This document shows, one piece after another, positions 42,401-50,010 of a stretch of DNA of 64,000 bases. Each line of letters opens with the position of its first letter. Position 1 is the first letter of the stretch. The stretch lies in NCBI GenBank assembly GCA_034428935.1, contig DAOUHB010000084.1, positions 1 to 64,000 on the forward strand, in the 5' to 3' direction. Under the pieces are notes generated by a model. The model made no database searches and was not told the DNA's origin. It saw nothing but the letters and a program-made list of their open reading frames with translations. The stretch comes from JAAYZQ01 sp034428935 (GTDB taxonomy: Bacteria > Chloroflexota > Anaerolineae > JAAYZQ01). A program made the translations under genes and the position numbers.

Positions 42401-42507
42401 GAGCCGACGTCGTGACTGTAGAACATCCTCTCCACGGGGTCAAAGGTCACGCGTGGCCCGAAAACTTGAACGAGCTCGTCCTGGATCTGGGGCTTGAGCG
42501 TCTTCAT
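39415..42507 (-). CDS. FAD oxidase / Fe-S / CCG (HdrD-like) fusion with Met-Pro-rich tail
   Basis: A 1030-residue single-chain hydroxy-acid-type dehydrogenase. Residues about 40-500 are a GlcD-like flavoprotein (PRGKSTSGYGGVLPVRGG; VGGWLAQGGVGFGAYEYG; ending DPQGLYNPGKVL). Ferredoxin-like clusters follow (CSQCGYCVDEC and CTTCELCNVRCC). Two CCG modules come next (CCGIPM with HPAC-like SCPACW; HDSCHMGR...HCCGSVL...CPCCE). The last 128 residues (about 903-1030) hold 25 methionines, many as MP pairs, in LLKPKAMAEFMASMLPEM-style amphipathic repeats. That tail may bind a metal or the membrane. The ATG at 42507 is the family start; AAGGAG lies 10 bases before. Co-transcribed with the PocR-type regulator upstream and the CoA-disulfide reductase downstream. 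Confidence 0.92.
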   Translation of the reverse strand: MKTLKPQIQDELVQVFGPRVTFDPVERMFYSHDVGSLPSLIKPLVGNTRPAGVVQPRSEQDVVRLAALARTHGVPLVPRGKSTSGYGGVLPVRGGLVVDFAHMNQIGAIDPEAMTVTVQPGVVWEKLEKSLKKQGLALRTYPSSAPSSTVGGWLAQGGVGFGAYEYGAFRDNVISCRVVLPDGQVRDFAGEELDLVSEAEGITGLIVSVTLAVRRAEAEAVWGARFDTPQALGEALRAIRHAGLPLWSINFINPRMAELKNQLPPRLEHGHPVHDHRPEVPVAYVAVVVAPESRRGEVEARLSGLVTAAGGQMVDLELAQHEWDERFDLMHVKRLGPSLAPAEVVVPLDRLDKALAAIEERIALPMVMEGMVSGNGEVTILGFILHDERRFTFNFAFGLALTVLKIARENGGRAYSTGLYFAREAKNVLGAGRVDRLQEFKTRVDPQGLYNPGKVLAGRPLLSAFMGVAGALEPVVRTLGNASGAPVGERIEGQGRRSIPDDVAWYAYACSQCGYCVDECDQYYGRGWESQTPRGKWYYLREFMAGRARWNQKMVDAVMACTTCELCNVRCCLDLPIEPSWLKLRGQLIHDEGRLTFPPFEIMRASLRKELNIWAAYRVDRPRWMPEDKQGALPERAEVAYFPGCTASFVEHDIAQATACLLTKAGVEFTYLGHDEACCGIPMLVSGLWDAWEEILRHNVEAMKARRVKTVVTSCPACWLVWHTLYPEWAAKLGIDYSFEARHWSEVVADQIAAGKMAFDHSLDMKVTWHDSCHMGRAGKIYEAPRQVIQAIPGVELVEMEHNRQEAHCCGSVLSLVADPPAAARIGDLRLQEARATGAQALIASCPCCEVQLRVTADKTGSDMPIIDLAHLACDAAGLEHPDPTPYALAMWGVFEGMINLLKPKAMAEFMASMLPEMIEAMPQPFRGMMHMVKAAPGPVRDGMIAMMKPVMPFLFPRLLPGMMPKVMPAMLEGVSARIPMPAEMEEQMPDLMPAAMDSLMPKMLPEVIPHFMPYMEAYLKNQQQKETGK

Positions 42508-42529
42508 CGGCCTTTCTCCTTCCAACGTG

Positions 42530-43294
42530 CTAGAGGTTCGTAATCTCGGCAATGCGGCGGAGCCGGCCCATGAGCCTGGCTCGCTCGTCAATGATCTCGG
42601 CAAAAGCGGCAATCACCCGGGGCGCGAGGTGCAACAACCTTGCCTGGCAGTCTTCGTCGGGCACCGGCGCCGCCTTCAGCGCCTGCAGCAGGCTGGCAGG
42701 GGGAACATCGTGCACAGCCTCTTGCAGCGCGGCCATCCTGGCAAGCTGATCCCGGCCCTGTGGGTCGACCGCCGAGTCCACGTACTGCCCGGCAAAGAGG
42801 ACCGCCTGCGGCCGGCCCTGTACGTCGACACGCCCACAGGCGCAGCGCAACCCCGCGTGGCAGGTAAGCACCTGTACCCGGCCCTTGAGACCCTGGGCCG
42901 TCGTTCGCCACCAGTCCGCGCAGCGCTGCCGTGCGGCCGAGCCCAGCAGCAGCGAACAGAACGCGTTGGGGTTGCTCGGTTTCGTCAGGAGTTGTCCGTC
43001 CGGCGTAACAGTGAGGGCCCCCATCCCCACAGCATCCGCCAGAATGTTCTGAATCGACTGCATGCAGGAGAGGGGCAGGTCCGAGCCTTCAGCCGTGGCC
43101 AACCTTGTCGCGCCGGAAGCCTCCACCCGCGACTGCTGATCCTGAAGCCACAGCTCGACGGCCTGCCGCGAGAAGCGCCACTGCCCGCCTACCTTGAAAC
43201 CCTGTAGGCGGCCATCGTTCAACATGCGATAGATCGTGATCCGATCCACCTGGAGCAGTTCTTGCAATTGTCGCGTCGTGAGCAAGTCGTCCAT
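42530..43294 (-). CDS. Helix-turn-helix regulator with PocR-type sensory domain
   Basis: A 254-residue transcription factor. The N-terminal excisionase/MerR-like helix-turn-helix (LLTTRQLQELLQVDRITIYRMLNDGRLQGFKVGGQWRFSRQAV) is followed by a PocR domain. That domain carries conserved cysteines (CSLLLGS, CHAGLRCACGRVDV) and the GQYV strand. PocR domains bind small ligands such as hydrocarbon derivatives or an Fe-S centre. The start ATG 43294 agrees with a good promoter upstream; a start at 43363 would lie inside that promoter. It lies 22 bp before the FAD/Fe-S fusion and probably controls that operon, sensing its substrate. Confidence 0.88.
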   Translation of the reverse strand: MDDLLTTRQLQELLQVDRITIYRMLNDGRLQGFKVGGQWRFSRQAVELWLQDQQSRVEASGATRLATAEGSDLPLSCMQSIQNILADAVGMGALTVTPDGQLLTKPSNPNAFCSLLLGSAARQRCADWWRTTAQGLKGRVQVLTCHAGLRCACGRVDVQGRPQAVLFAGQYVDSAVDPQGRDQLARMAALQEAVHDVPPASLLQALKAAPVPDEDCQARLLHLAPRVIAAFAEIIDERARLMGRLRRIAEITNL

Positions 43295-43341
43295 TTTTGT
43301 TGCGTCTCCGTCGGCCGCGCTCGCCTCCGCCGGCCCAGCGC

Positions 43342-43370
43342 ACGATACCACAATTCTGGACATACGTCAA
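43342..43370 (-). promoter_or_regulatory. Promoter for the PocR-regulator operon
   Basis: Leftward TTGACG (43370-43365), 17 bp, then TATCGT (43347-43342). It predicts a roughly 40-base leader before the regulator start at 43294 and supports that start. Confidence 0.65.
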
Positions 43371-43461
43371 ACCAAGTGGCTCGTGATGTAAAAAACTAGC
43401 TCAATTTGTAACACGATGTCACACCGGCATGGTGAGGAGGTAGAGACGCTGGCCCTCGCAG

Positions 43462-43491
43462 TTGCCGGTCTGTCCAAAAGTGTGGTACAAT
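43462..43491 (+). promoter_or_regulatory. Promoter for the XRE-cupin regulator
   Basis: TTGCCG (43462-43467), 18 bp, then TACAAT (43486-43491), 33 bases before the ATG at 43525. It diverges from the PocR-operon promoter. Confidence 0.6.
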
Positions 43492-43524
43492 GCGTCTACC
43501 AGATCGCGAACCGGAGTTGACTAC

Positions 43525-44115
43525 ATGAGCGAACGTGAACCACCGGACATTGGCAGGCACCTGCGGGCTCTACGTCGCCAGCGCAACCTTTCGTTGCGCG
43601 GCCTCGCCGAGCTGTGCGACCTGTCGCCTACCACCATCAGCCTCATCGAGCGCGGCGACAGCTCCCCCAGCGTCGCCACACTACATCGCCTGGCCACCGC
43701 CCTCGGCGTGCCCATCACCTCCTTCTTCCAGGAGCCGGAGGGCAAGGTTGAGGTCATCCTGACCCGGGCCGGGGAACGTCGCCTCCTCGGCACCGGGAAC
43801 ATCCACATGGAGAGCCTCGGCTCGGGCCTGCAAGACCAGGCCATGGAGCTGTTTGCCGTCACACTGCCGCCAGGCAGCGACAGCGGCACCGGCGCCATCG
43901 AGCACGACGGTCACGAAATGGTCTATTGCATTCGGGGCGAGGTCGAGTACCAGATCGCCGGCAAGAGCTACCCGCTCGCTGCGGGCGATGCCCTGCTCTT
44001 TGAGGCCCGGCTGCCCCACTGCTGGCAGAATCGGAGCCAGGAGCCCGCCACGTTCTTGCTCGTTTTCCAGAGCGAGATCGCGCGCGATTCTGCGGAGCAA
44101 CATCTCGTGCCATAG
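43525..44115 (+). CDS. XRE-family regulator with C-terminal cupin domain
   Basis: A 196-residue repressor/activator. The Xre helix-turn-helix (LRALRRQRNLSLRGLAELCDLSPTTISLIERGDSSPS) occupies residues 10-65. The cupin barrel (about 85-185, with EHDGHEMVYCIRGE and GDALLFEARLPHCW) binds a small ligand such as a metabolite or polyamine. GGAG lies about 9 bases before the ATG. It lies between its own promoter and that of the gamma-glutamyltransferase, so it probably regulates the latter. Repeated GATATxxATC-like elements in the intervening DNA are candidate binding sites. Confidence 0.93.
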   Translation: MSEREPPDIGRHLRALRRQRNLSLRGLAELCDLSPTTISLIERGDSSPSVATLHRLATALGVPITSFFQEPEGKVEVILTRAGERRLLGTGNIHMESLGSGLQDQAMELFAVTLPPGSDSGTGAIEHDGHEMVYCIRGEVEYQIAGKSYPLAAGDALLFEARLPHCWQNRSQEPATFLLVFQSEIARDSAEQHLVP

Positions 44116-44126
44116 GCCTGCCCGCC

Positions 44127-44170
44127 GATATGTATCCTTAAATATACCTCCTGGATATACATCGATACAT
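44127..44170. promoter_or_regulatory. Candidate operator elements upstream of the gamma-glutamyltransferase
   Basis: GATATGTATC (44127-44136) and related GGATATAC and GATACAT motifs form inverted and direct copies, including a perfect ATGTATC/GATACAT pair (44130-44136 and 44164-44170) ending at the -35 box. A/T-rich, unlike the surroundings, so likely protein-binding. Confidence 0.4.
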
Positions 44171-44199
44171 TGACAACTTTCCCCCTTTTATGATATGCT
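44170..44199 (+). promoter_or_regulatory. Promoter for the gamma-glutamyltransferase / lactate permease block
   Basis: TTGACA (44170-44175), 18 bp, then TATGCT (44194-44199). It lies at the end of the candidate operator region, about 95 bases before the ATG at 44295. Confidence 0.55.
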
Positions 44200-44294
44200 G
44201 CTTGCAAGCGGCCCCGCGGTCGTGCCCGCCCCTTCTGCGACGAAAGTTTTGTTATGTCTAGATTTGTCTGACTGAACAGAAAGGAGCGGGGCCA

Positions 44295-45926
44295 ATGACT
44301 TTTTTGCGACAGGGCTATCAGCAGGCCACCGGGCGGCCGGTGACCATGGGCACCAGTGGCATGATCGCCACCTCACATTACCTGGCAAGTGCCGCCGGTT
44401 TTACCATGTTGCAGCGCGGTGGCTCGGCCGTCGACGCGTGCATCGCCGCCAACGCCACGCTGGCTGTTGTCTACAACCATATGTCGGGGCTGGGCGGCGA
44501 TCTCTTTGCCCAGGTGTGGGATCCGCGCACGGGAAAGGTACGCGCCCTGAACGGCTCGGGACGTTCGGGCGAGCGTGTGACCATCGACGTCTACAAGTCC
44601 AGGGGATGGACCAAGATCGAGTCCCGGGGCCCCCTCGCCGCCAACACGGTGCCCGGCGTGGTCGATGCCTGGTCCAGGCTCCACGCCGACTATGGCCGTC
44701 TGGAGTGGGCCGAGCTGTTGCAGCCGGCCATCGACCACGCGGCCAACGGCTTCCCCATCTCGCAAAAGTTCCGCGACTTTATCGCCAGCTATGCCGACGT
44801 CTTGCGACAGTTCGACGACACCGCCCGGGTTTACCTGCCCGGCGGAAAGGCTCCCGCTGCGGGCGCGCTCTTTCGCCAGCAGGATCTGGGGCGCTCGCTC
44901 AAGCTTGTCGCGAAGCAGGGAGCCGAGGGATTCTATCGGGGCGAGCTGGCCGAGAGGCTGGTCAAGGGCCTGCAGCAGGCCGGCGGCCTGCTGACCGCCG
45001 GCGATTTCGGCGCGCACACGTCGGACTGGGTCGAGCCGCTGCGGACCACCTACCGGGGTTACGAGGTCACCGAGTTGCCGCCCAACACCCAGGGCATCGC
45101 AACCTTGATGCTCTTGAACCTCCTCGAGGGTCACGATCTCCAGCAGATCGGCGAGGGAACCGCCGACTACTATCACCTCATGACCGAAGCCATCAAGCTT
45201 GCCTTTGCCGACCGCGACCGCTGGGTGACGGATCCGACGACACTGGACATTCCCTACGATCAGCTCCTATCCAAGAAGTACGCAGGGCAGCGTCGGAAGC
45301 AGATCAACATGGAGCGCGCGCAGCCTCCCTCCGGCATCGACCCCGGCGTGGGCGGCGACACCATCTACATGTGCGCCACCGACAAGGACGGGCTCGCCGT
45401 GTCGCTCATCCAGAGCGTCTACTTCGAGTTCGGTTCCGGCTTTATGCCCGAGGGGACGGGCATCCTCCTCCAGAACCGGGGCTCTTTTTTCCAGCTCGAC
45501 CCGGAGCATCCCAATGCTTTGCAGCCACGCAAGCGGACGTTCCACACCATCATCCCTGCCATGGCCCTGCGTGACGGCAAGCCGGCGCTCCTGTTTGGCA
45601 CCATGGGGGGCGAGGGACAGCCCCAAAGCCAGGCCGCGATGCTCACCCGCATCGTCGACTATGGTTTTAACGTGCAGGAAGCCATCGAGGCTCCTCGCTG
45701 GCTCTATGGCCGTACCTGGGGCGAAGAGTCCAAGTCGTTGAAGCTCGAGGCCCGCATCCCCGACGGCGTCGCCGCCGAGCTGAGTCGCAGGGGACACGAC
45801 GTCAGCTACGTGGAGAACTGGTCCCAGACCATGGGCCACGCCCAGGCCATATGGTTCGACCGTGAAAACGGCGTGTTCCAAGGCGGCGCCGATCCGCGTG
45901 GCGAGGGCATGGCAATCGGCTGGTAA
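44295..45926 (+). CDS. Gamma-glutamyltransferase family protein (YwrD-like)
   Basis: A 543-residue N-terminal-nucleophile hydrolase of the gamma-glutamyltranspeptidase family, which cleaves gamma-glutamyl bonds (glutathione and similar) or cyclic imides in related members. The family blocks include GMIATSHYLASAAG, GGSAVDACIAANA, MSGLGGDLFAQVWD and RGPLAANTVPG. The expected self-cleavage nucleophile is Thr356 in GGDTIYMCATD; the second Thr of the usual TTH motif is Ile here, as in the YwrD-like subgroup. There is no signal peptide, unlike the periplasmic enzymes, so it is cytoplasmic. AAGGAGC lies upstream of the ATG. Two lactate-permease-like transporters follow on the same strand. Confidence 0.92.
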   Translation: MTFLRQGYQQATGRPVTMGTSGMIATSHYLASAAGFTMLQRGGSAVDACIAANATLAVVYNHMSGLGGDLFAQVWDPRTGKVRALNGSGRSGERVTIDVYKSRGWTKIESRGPLAANTVPGVVDAWSRLHADYGRLEWAELLQPAIDHAANGFPISQKFRDFIASYADVLRQFDDTARVYLPGGKAPAAGALFRQQDLGRSLKLVAKQGAEGFYRGELAERLVKGLQQAGGLLTAGDFGAHTSDWVEPLRTTYRGYEVTELPPNTQGIATLMLLNLLEGHDLQQIGEGTADYYHLMTEAIKLAFADRDRWVTDPTTLDIPYDQLLSKKYAGQRRKQINMERAQPPSGIDPGVGGDTIYMCATDKDGLAVSLIQSVYFEFGSGFMPEGTGILLQNRGSFFQLDPEHPNALQPRKRTFHTIIPAMALRDGKPALLFGTMGGEGQPQSQAAMLTRIVDYGFNVQEAIEAPRWLYGRTWGEESKSLKLEARIPDGVAAELSRRGHDVSYVENWSQTMGHAQAIWFDRENGVFQGGADPRGEGMAIGW

Positions 45927-46001
45927 CTCGATCTGGCCTCGTTCCACGACGGTGCCGCCGGGCGCGGATGGCACCCACCAGCACAGACAGGAGTCGTTCA
46001 G

Positions 46002-47663
46002 ATGCAACCACAGATCGAAGTGTCCTTTTTCCGCTGGCTCGTTGCGCTTCTGCCCCTGGCCGCGATCCTCATCCTGCTCATCGGGCTGCGCTGGAAGGCG
46101 GCCTCGGCAGCCCCCGTCGGCTACTTTTTGGCCGTGCTGGCCGCCTTCCTCGTGTTCGATGCCCCTGCCCAGAACGTCGCCCTGCAGACGGCCAAGGGGA
46201 TGTGGGACGCCGTCTTTATCCTGTACGTCATCTTCCCGGCGCTCCTCCTCTACCAGGTCTCCCGCCGGGCCGGTGCCTTCGATCGGCTGCGCATCGGCAT
46301 CGAGCGCTACACGCCCAACAACCTCCTGCACATCCTGGCCTTTGGCTGGGTCTTTGCCAGCTTTTTGCAGGGCATTACCGGCTTTGGCGCACCCATCGCC
46401 GTGACCGCGCCACTGCTGGTCGCCGTGGGCGTCCGACCCCTGTGGGCAGTCATCCTCCCCCTCATCGGCCACGCCTGGGCGAACACCTTTGGCACTCTGG
46501 CTGTAGCCTGGCAGGGCCTGGAGCTGGTGACGGCCATGCCCGACCCCACGCAGACGGCCCTCGTCGCCGCCGTCATGCTTCTCCTCGGCAACGTTCTGGC
46601 CGGGTTCTTTATTGCGTGGCTCTACGGACGGATGCAGGGCATCCGCGAGGCACTGCCGGCCGTCCTCATCATCGCCGCCATCCACGGCATCGGGCAGCTC
46701 GTCCTGGCCCCGCTGGTACCGACCCTCGCCGCCTTTGTGCCCGCCACCCTGTCCGTGGGCGCCGTGTTGTTGCTGGCGCGGACCGGTTGGTACAGCGGGC
46801 CCTCGCAGGTCAAGGAGAGCCAGGTGATGGAGGAAGGAGAGCAAGAGTCGCAGGCCAAGGAGGAACGGGAGAACCGCGCCCGGGAGGCCGCCGGCGGCAG
46901 CGCAGCCGACGAGGACATGCCCCTCTGGGTCGCGTTTTCCCCCTACATCGTGCTCATCGGCCTGATCGTCATCGTCCTCCTCATCCCGCCGGTCAACGAC
47001 TTTCTGGGCCAGTTCGAAATCGGGCTCCCCTTCCCCCGCCTCGAGACGGGGATGGGCGTGGTGACCGAGGCGGAAGAGTCCTACAGCGCTTTTTCGCCGC
47101 TCACCCATCCGGGCACGTTCCTTCTGCTGGCCACCATCGTCGCCTACGCCATCTTTCGAGCACAGGGCTACATCGGCAAAGGGAAAATAGACGACGTGCT
47201 CGTCGACAGTGTCAAGACGAGCATTCCATCCGCCATGGCCCTCTTTGCCCTCGTGCCCCTCGCCCTGGTAATGGAGGGCTCGGGCCAGGTGTTAGAGCTG
47301 GCACTGGGCATCGCCAGTGTGGCCAACGGGCCCATCTATGCCTTCCTGGCACCCCTCGTCGGCGGCATCGGTGCCTTCATGACCTCCAGCAACCTGTCGT
47401 CGAACATTCTCTTTGGCTCGCTGCAACAGAGCACGGCCGACGCTCTGGGCATAGACGCGGCCGTCACCCTCGGAGGGCAGACGGCCGGAGCCGCCCTGTC
47501 CAACAGCATCGCTCCCGGCAACGTGCTCCTCGGCATTGGGGCTGTCGGACTGACGGGCAAGACGGGCGACGTCATCCGCAAGACCATCATCTATGCAGGC
47601 ACAGGCGTCATCCTTGCCGGTGTCGTCGGCCTGTTGGCCCTTCTCGTCTTCTTCGGAGGCTAA
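46002..47663 (+). CDS. L-lactate permease family transporter, copy 1
   Basis: A polytopic permease of 553 residues with about 13 hydrophobic helices, similar to LldP/GlcA-type lactate and glycolate symporters. Conserved segments include GMWDAVFILYVIFPALLLYQVS, FLQGITGFGAPIAVTAPLLVAVGV, GHAWANTFGTLAVAW and FMTSSNLSSNILFG. The central cytoplasmic loop (about 265-305) is unusually charged with Glu, Gln and Lys repeats. The likely role is uptake of lactate, glycolate or a related short hydroxy-acid. A small membrane protein gene begins 4 bp after the stop. The following copy differs in sequence, so substrates may differ. Confidence 0.93.
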   Translation: MQPQIEVSFFRWLVALLPLAAILILLIGLRWKAASAAPVGYFLAVLAAFLVFDAPAQNVALQTAKGMWDAVFILYVIFPALLLYQVSRRAGAFDRLRIGIERYTPNNLLHILAFGWVFASFLQGITGFGAPIAVTAPLLVAVGVRPLWAVILPLIGHAWANTFGTLAVAWQGLELVTAMPDPTQTALVAAVMLLLGNVLAGFFIAWLYGRMQGIREALPAVLIIAAIHGIGQLVLAPLVPTLAAFVPATLSVGAVLLLARTGWYSGPSQVKESQVMEEGEQESQAKEERENRAREAAGGSAADEDMPLWVAFSPYIVLIGLIVIVLLIPPVNDFLGQFEIGLPFPRLETGMGVVTEAEESYSAFSPLTHPGTFLLLATIVAYAIFRAQGYIGKGKIDDVLVDSVKTSIPSAMALFALVPLALVMEGSGQVLELALGIASVANGPIYAFLAPLVGGIGAFMTSSNLSSNILFGSLQQSTADALGIDAAVTLGGQTAGAALSNSIAPGNVLLGIGAVGLTGKTGDVIRKTIIYAGTGVILAGVVGLLALLVFFGG

Positions 47664-47667
47664 CGCC

Positions 47668-47883
47668 ATGGATTGGATCAAGAAGCGCGTGTGGCAGCTC
47701 GGCATCGCCATCGTCCTGGCCATCATCGCCTGGTGGCTCATGTATGCGGGCGGCGCCGGCGATCAGAATCAGGTCCTTCTCTGGATCGGGTTGATCCTCT
47801 TTTTCTTTGCCATGCTCATCCCCCTGATATCCAAGGTGTATCTGTGGGCTGAAGAGCAACAGGGGGAGAAAGGGGAAACCTAG
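47668..47883 (+). CDS. Small two-helix membrane protein after lactate permease copy 1
   Basis: A 71-residue protein with two hydrophobic helices (about 9-27 and 35-57) flanked by KKR at the N-terminus and EEQQGEKGE at the C-terminus. I recognise no family. GGAGG lies 8 bases before the ATG at 47668, and the gene starts 4 bp after the permease. A similar-sized gene follows the second permease, which suggests an accessory subunit. Confidence 0.75.
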   Translation: MDWIKKRVWQLGIAIVLAIIAWWLMYAGGAGDQNQVLLWIGLILFFFAMLIPLISKVYLWAEEQQGEKGET

Positions 47884-47976
47884 CCGTGGCTTCCCGGTCC
47901 CCCTCCATCAAACTGACGCCGTGTTCAAACCGACCACGCTTCCATCAGGTGCACACCACACCGGGAAGAAGGCTCC

Positions 47977-49650
47977 ATGCAAGGAAGTGAAAGCAACCTG
48001 CCCGTCACCCTGCCCCTGTGGTTGGCTGCGCTGGCCCCCATCGTCGTGCTTTTGCTCTTGCTCGTCTGGCGGCGCTGGTCCACCTCGGCCGCTGCTCCCG
48101 TGACCCTGGCGGCGGCCGTGGCCATTGCCATCTGGCTCTTTCGCACGCCGGCTGAAACCCTCGCCGCCGCCTCGGGCAAGGGGATCTGGGATGCCATCTT
48201 TATCCTCTATGTGATCTGGCCCGCGCTCATCCTCTATAACGTGGGGAACGACGCCGGCGCCTTCGGAGTCATCCAGCGCGGCATTCGCAGGCTGATGCCC
48301 GACCGCTTGTTGGTGGTCCTGACGTTCTCCTGGCTGTTGGCCTCCTTCGTCCAGAGCATCGCCGGCTTTGGCACACCGCTGGCCGTCACCGCGCCCCTGC
48401 TCATCGGCCTGGGCGTCAAGCCACTCTATGCCGTGCTCCTGCCCCTCATCGGCCGCGCATGGGGCAACATGTTCGGCTCCCTGGGCGTCACCTGGTTCGC
48501 CACATTGACCATCGTCGACATCGCCGATCCGACGACGACCCTCCTCTACACCGCGGCCCTGCTGTGGATTCCGGATCTCCTGGCCGGGCTGGCCATCGCC
48601 TGGATGTACGGCGGCTGGTGGGCCATCAAGCGCGGCGCGCCGGCCATCGCCGTTGTCTCGCTCATCCACGGCGGCGTCCAGATGGGCTTGATTACCTTTC
48701 TTCCCGCCCTCGCCAACTTTATCGCCTCGGCCCTTGCCCTGGGCGCCGCCTTTCTCCTGACCCGGTGGAGCTTTTACCGGCAGGAAGACAAGGAGGCCGA
48801 GCCCGATCGCATCTTTACTGACGAAGCCAAAAACGCTGCCCTGGAAGAGCGCCAGGGCGAGGGCGAGGCCGGGCAGCAGCCCGCATCGCGCAAGGCTACC
48901 GCCCCCGAGATGTCGCTGTTCCTCGCCTTTGCGCCCTATATCGTCCTGACGGTGCTGGCCGTCGTTGCCCTGCTCATCACGCCCGTGCGCGACTTCCTGG
49001 AGCAGATCCAGTTGGGGCTGCCCTTTCCGGCAACCACCACCGGCTACGACGTGCAGCGCGAGGCGGTCGACTCGTACGCCAGCTTTGCCCCCCTGACCCA
49101 CCCCGGCACGCTCCTCCTCATCTCGGCCCTGTCGGGCTATCTTCTCTACCGCGCCCGGGGTCACTATCCGAAGGGGGTCAGCGCCGGCGGCATCCTGGCC
49201 CGCGCTGCCAACAACGCGCTGCCGGCCACGACGGCCCTCGTCGGCCTCCTGCTCATCAGCAAGGTGATGGACCACACCGGCATGATCACCGTCCTCGCCC
49301 TGGGCGTCGCCGAGGTGGCGCCCACCGTCGTCTTTGTCGCCGCCAGCAATTTCATAGGCATCCTTGGCGCCCTCATCACGTCGTCCAACACGGCGTCCAA
49401 CCTGCTGTTCGCACCCTTGCAGGCGACGGCCGCCGAGGTGGAGGGCGTTTCAGTCCCGCTTGCCGTTGCCGCCCAGTCGGCCGGCGGCGCGACGGGCAAC
49501 GCCATCGCCCCGAGCGACGCCCTCATGGGCGCCACCATTGCCGGCATTCCCGAGAGCCTGGGCAACATCCTTGCCAAGGCGCTGCCCTGGACCATCCTTG
49601 CCGGACTGCTAATCTCGGCCGCCAGCGTCGCCATCCACTTTCTGTTCTAG
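47977..49650 (+). CDS. L-lactate permease family transporter, copy 2
   Basis: A second polytopic permease, 557 residues, with the same arrangement as copy 1: GIWDAIFILYVIWPALILYNVG, FVQSIAGFGTPLAVTAPLL, GRAWGNMFGSLGVTW and ITSSNTASNLLF. A charged central loop is again present (QEDKEAEPD). The two copies are clearly paralogous but substantially diverged, so this is an old duplication. The likely substrate is lactate, glycolate or another short carboxylate. A tiny membrane gene follows 7 bp downstream. Confidence 0.93.
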   Translation: MQGSESNLPVTLPLWLAALAPIVVLLLLLVWRRWSTSAAAPVTLAAAVAIAIWLFRTPAETLAAASGKGIWDAIFILYVIWPALILYNVGNDAGAFGVIQRGIRRLMPDRLLVVLTFSWLLASFVQSIAGFGTPLAVTAPLLIGLGVKPLYAVLLPLIGRAWGNMFGSLGVTWFATLTIVDIADPTTTLLYTAALLWIPDLLAGLAIAWMYGGWWAIKRGAPAIAVVSLIHGGVQMGLITFLPALANFIASALALGAAFLLTRWSFYRQEDKEAEPDRIFTDEAKNAALEERQGEGEAGQQPASRKATAPEMSLFLAFAPYIVLTVLAVVALLITPVRDFLEQIQLGLPFPATTTGYDVQREAVDSYASFAPLTHPGTLLLISALSGYLLYRARGHYPKGVSAGGILARAANNALPATTALVGLLLISKVMDHTGMITVLALGVAEVAPTVVFVAASNFIGILGALITSSNTASNLLFAPLQATAAEVEGVSVPLAVAAQSAGGATGNAIAPSDALMGATIAGIPESLGNILAKALPWTILAGLLISAASVAIHFLF

Positions 49651-49657
49651 AGGAACC

Positions 49658-49846
49658 ATGACCAGAAATCATCTGTATATTGCCGCCAGCCTTTTGAGCC
49701 TCGTCGCGCTGGCCCTCATCGTCCTGGGCCTGCCCGACCGCTCGCCCCTGTGGCAGATCGGCCTCGGTCTCGTGGCGCTCGCCATGCTCCTGTCGCTGGC
49801 CACGCGCTGGATGGCGAGAAAAGAAGAGCAAAGCAGCACGAATTGA
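49658..49846 (+). CDS. Small two-helix membrane protein after lactate permease copy 2
   Basis: A 62-residue protein with two hydrophobic helices (about 6-25 and 31-48) and a charged end (RWMARKEEQ). No recognised family. AGAGGAA lies before the ATG, 7 bp after the permease stop. It is not obviously similar in sequence to the 71-residue protein after copy 1, but it occupies the same place. Confidence 0.75.
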   Translation: MTRNHLYIAASLLSLVALALIVLGLPDRSPLWQIGLGLVALAMLLSLATRWMARKEEQSSTN

Positions 49847-49889
49847 TGCCGCTCCCCACAATCGGGCAGCAATTGCAGCTGTCATTATC

Positions 49890-49919
49890 TTGACACAAAG
49901 CGCTCGACCATGATACAAT
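49890..49919 (+). promoter_or_regulatory. Strong promoter for the PqqD-radical SAM operon
   Basis: Consensus TTGACA (49890-49895), 18 bp, then TACAAT (49914-49919). The -10 lies between the arms of a perfect inverted repeat, so it is probably tightly regulated. The leader before the ATG at 50011 is about 85 bases. Confidence 0.75.
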
Positions 49920-49933
49920 CCTGGTCGAGCGCT
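49899..49933. promoter_or_regulatory. Perfect 12-bp inverted repeat straddling the -10 (likely operator)
   Basis: AGCGCTCGACCA (49899-49910) and TGGTCGAGCGCT (49922-49933) bracket an 11-base spacer holding the -10. A third partial copy, GCTCGATT, follows at once. Its size and symmetry fit a TetR- or GntR-type repressor site; no such regulator is encoded in the window. Confidence 0.7.
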
Positions 49934-50010
49934 CGATTGTTGCTCAAGCCTGCCACCAGTCACGGCACGGAACGCTGGTGAGCGTATCAGGAGAAAGAGC
50001 TGGTCCTCTG

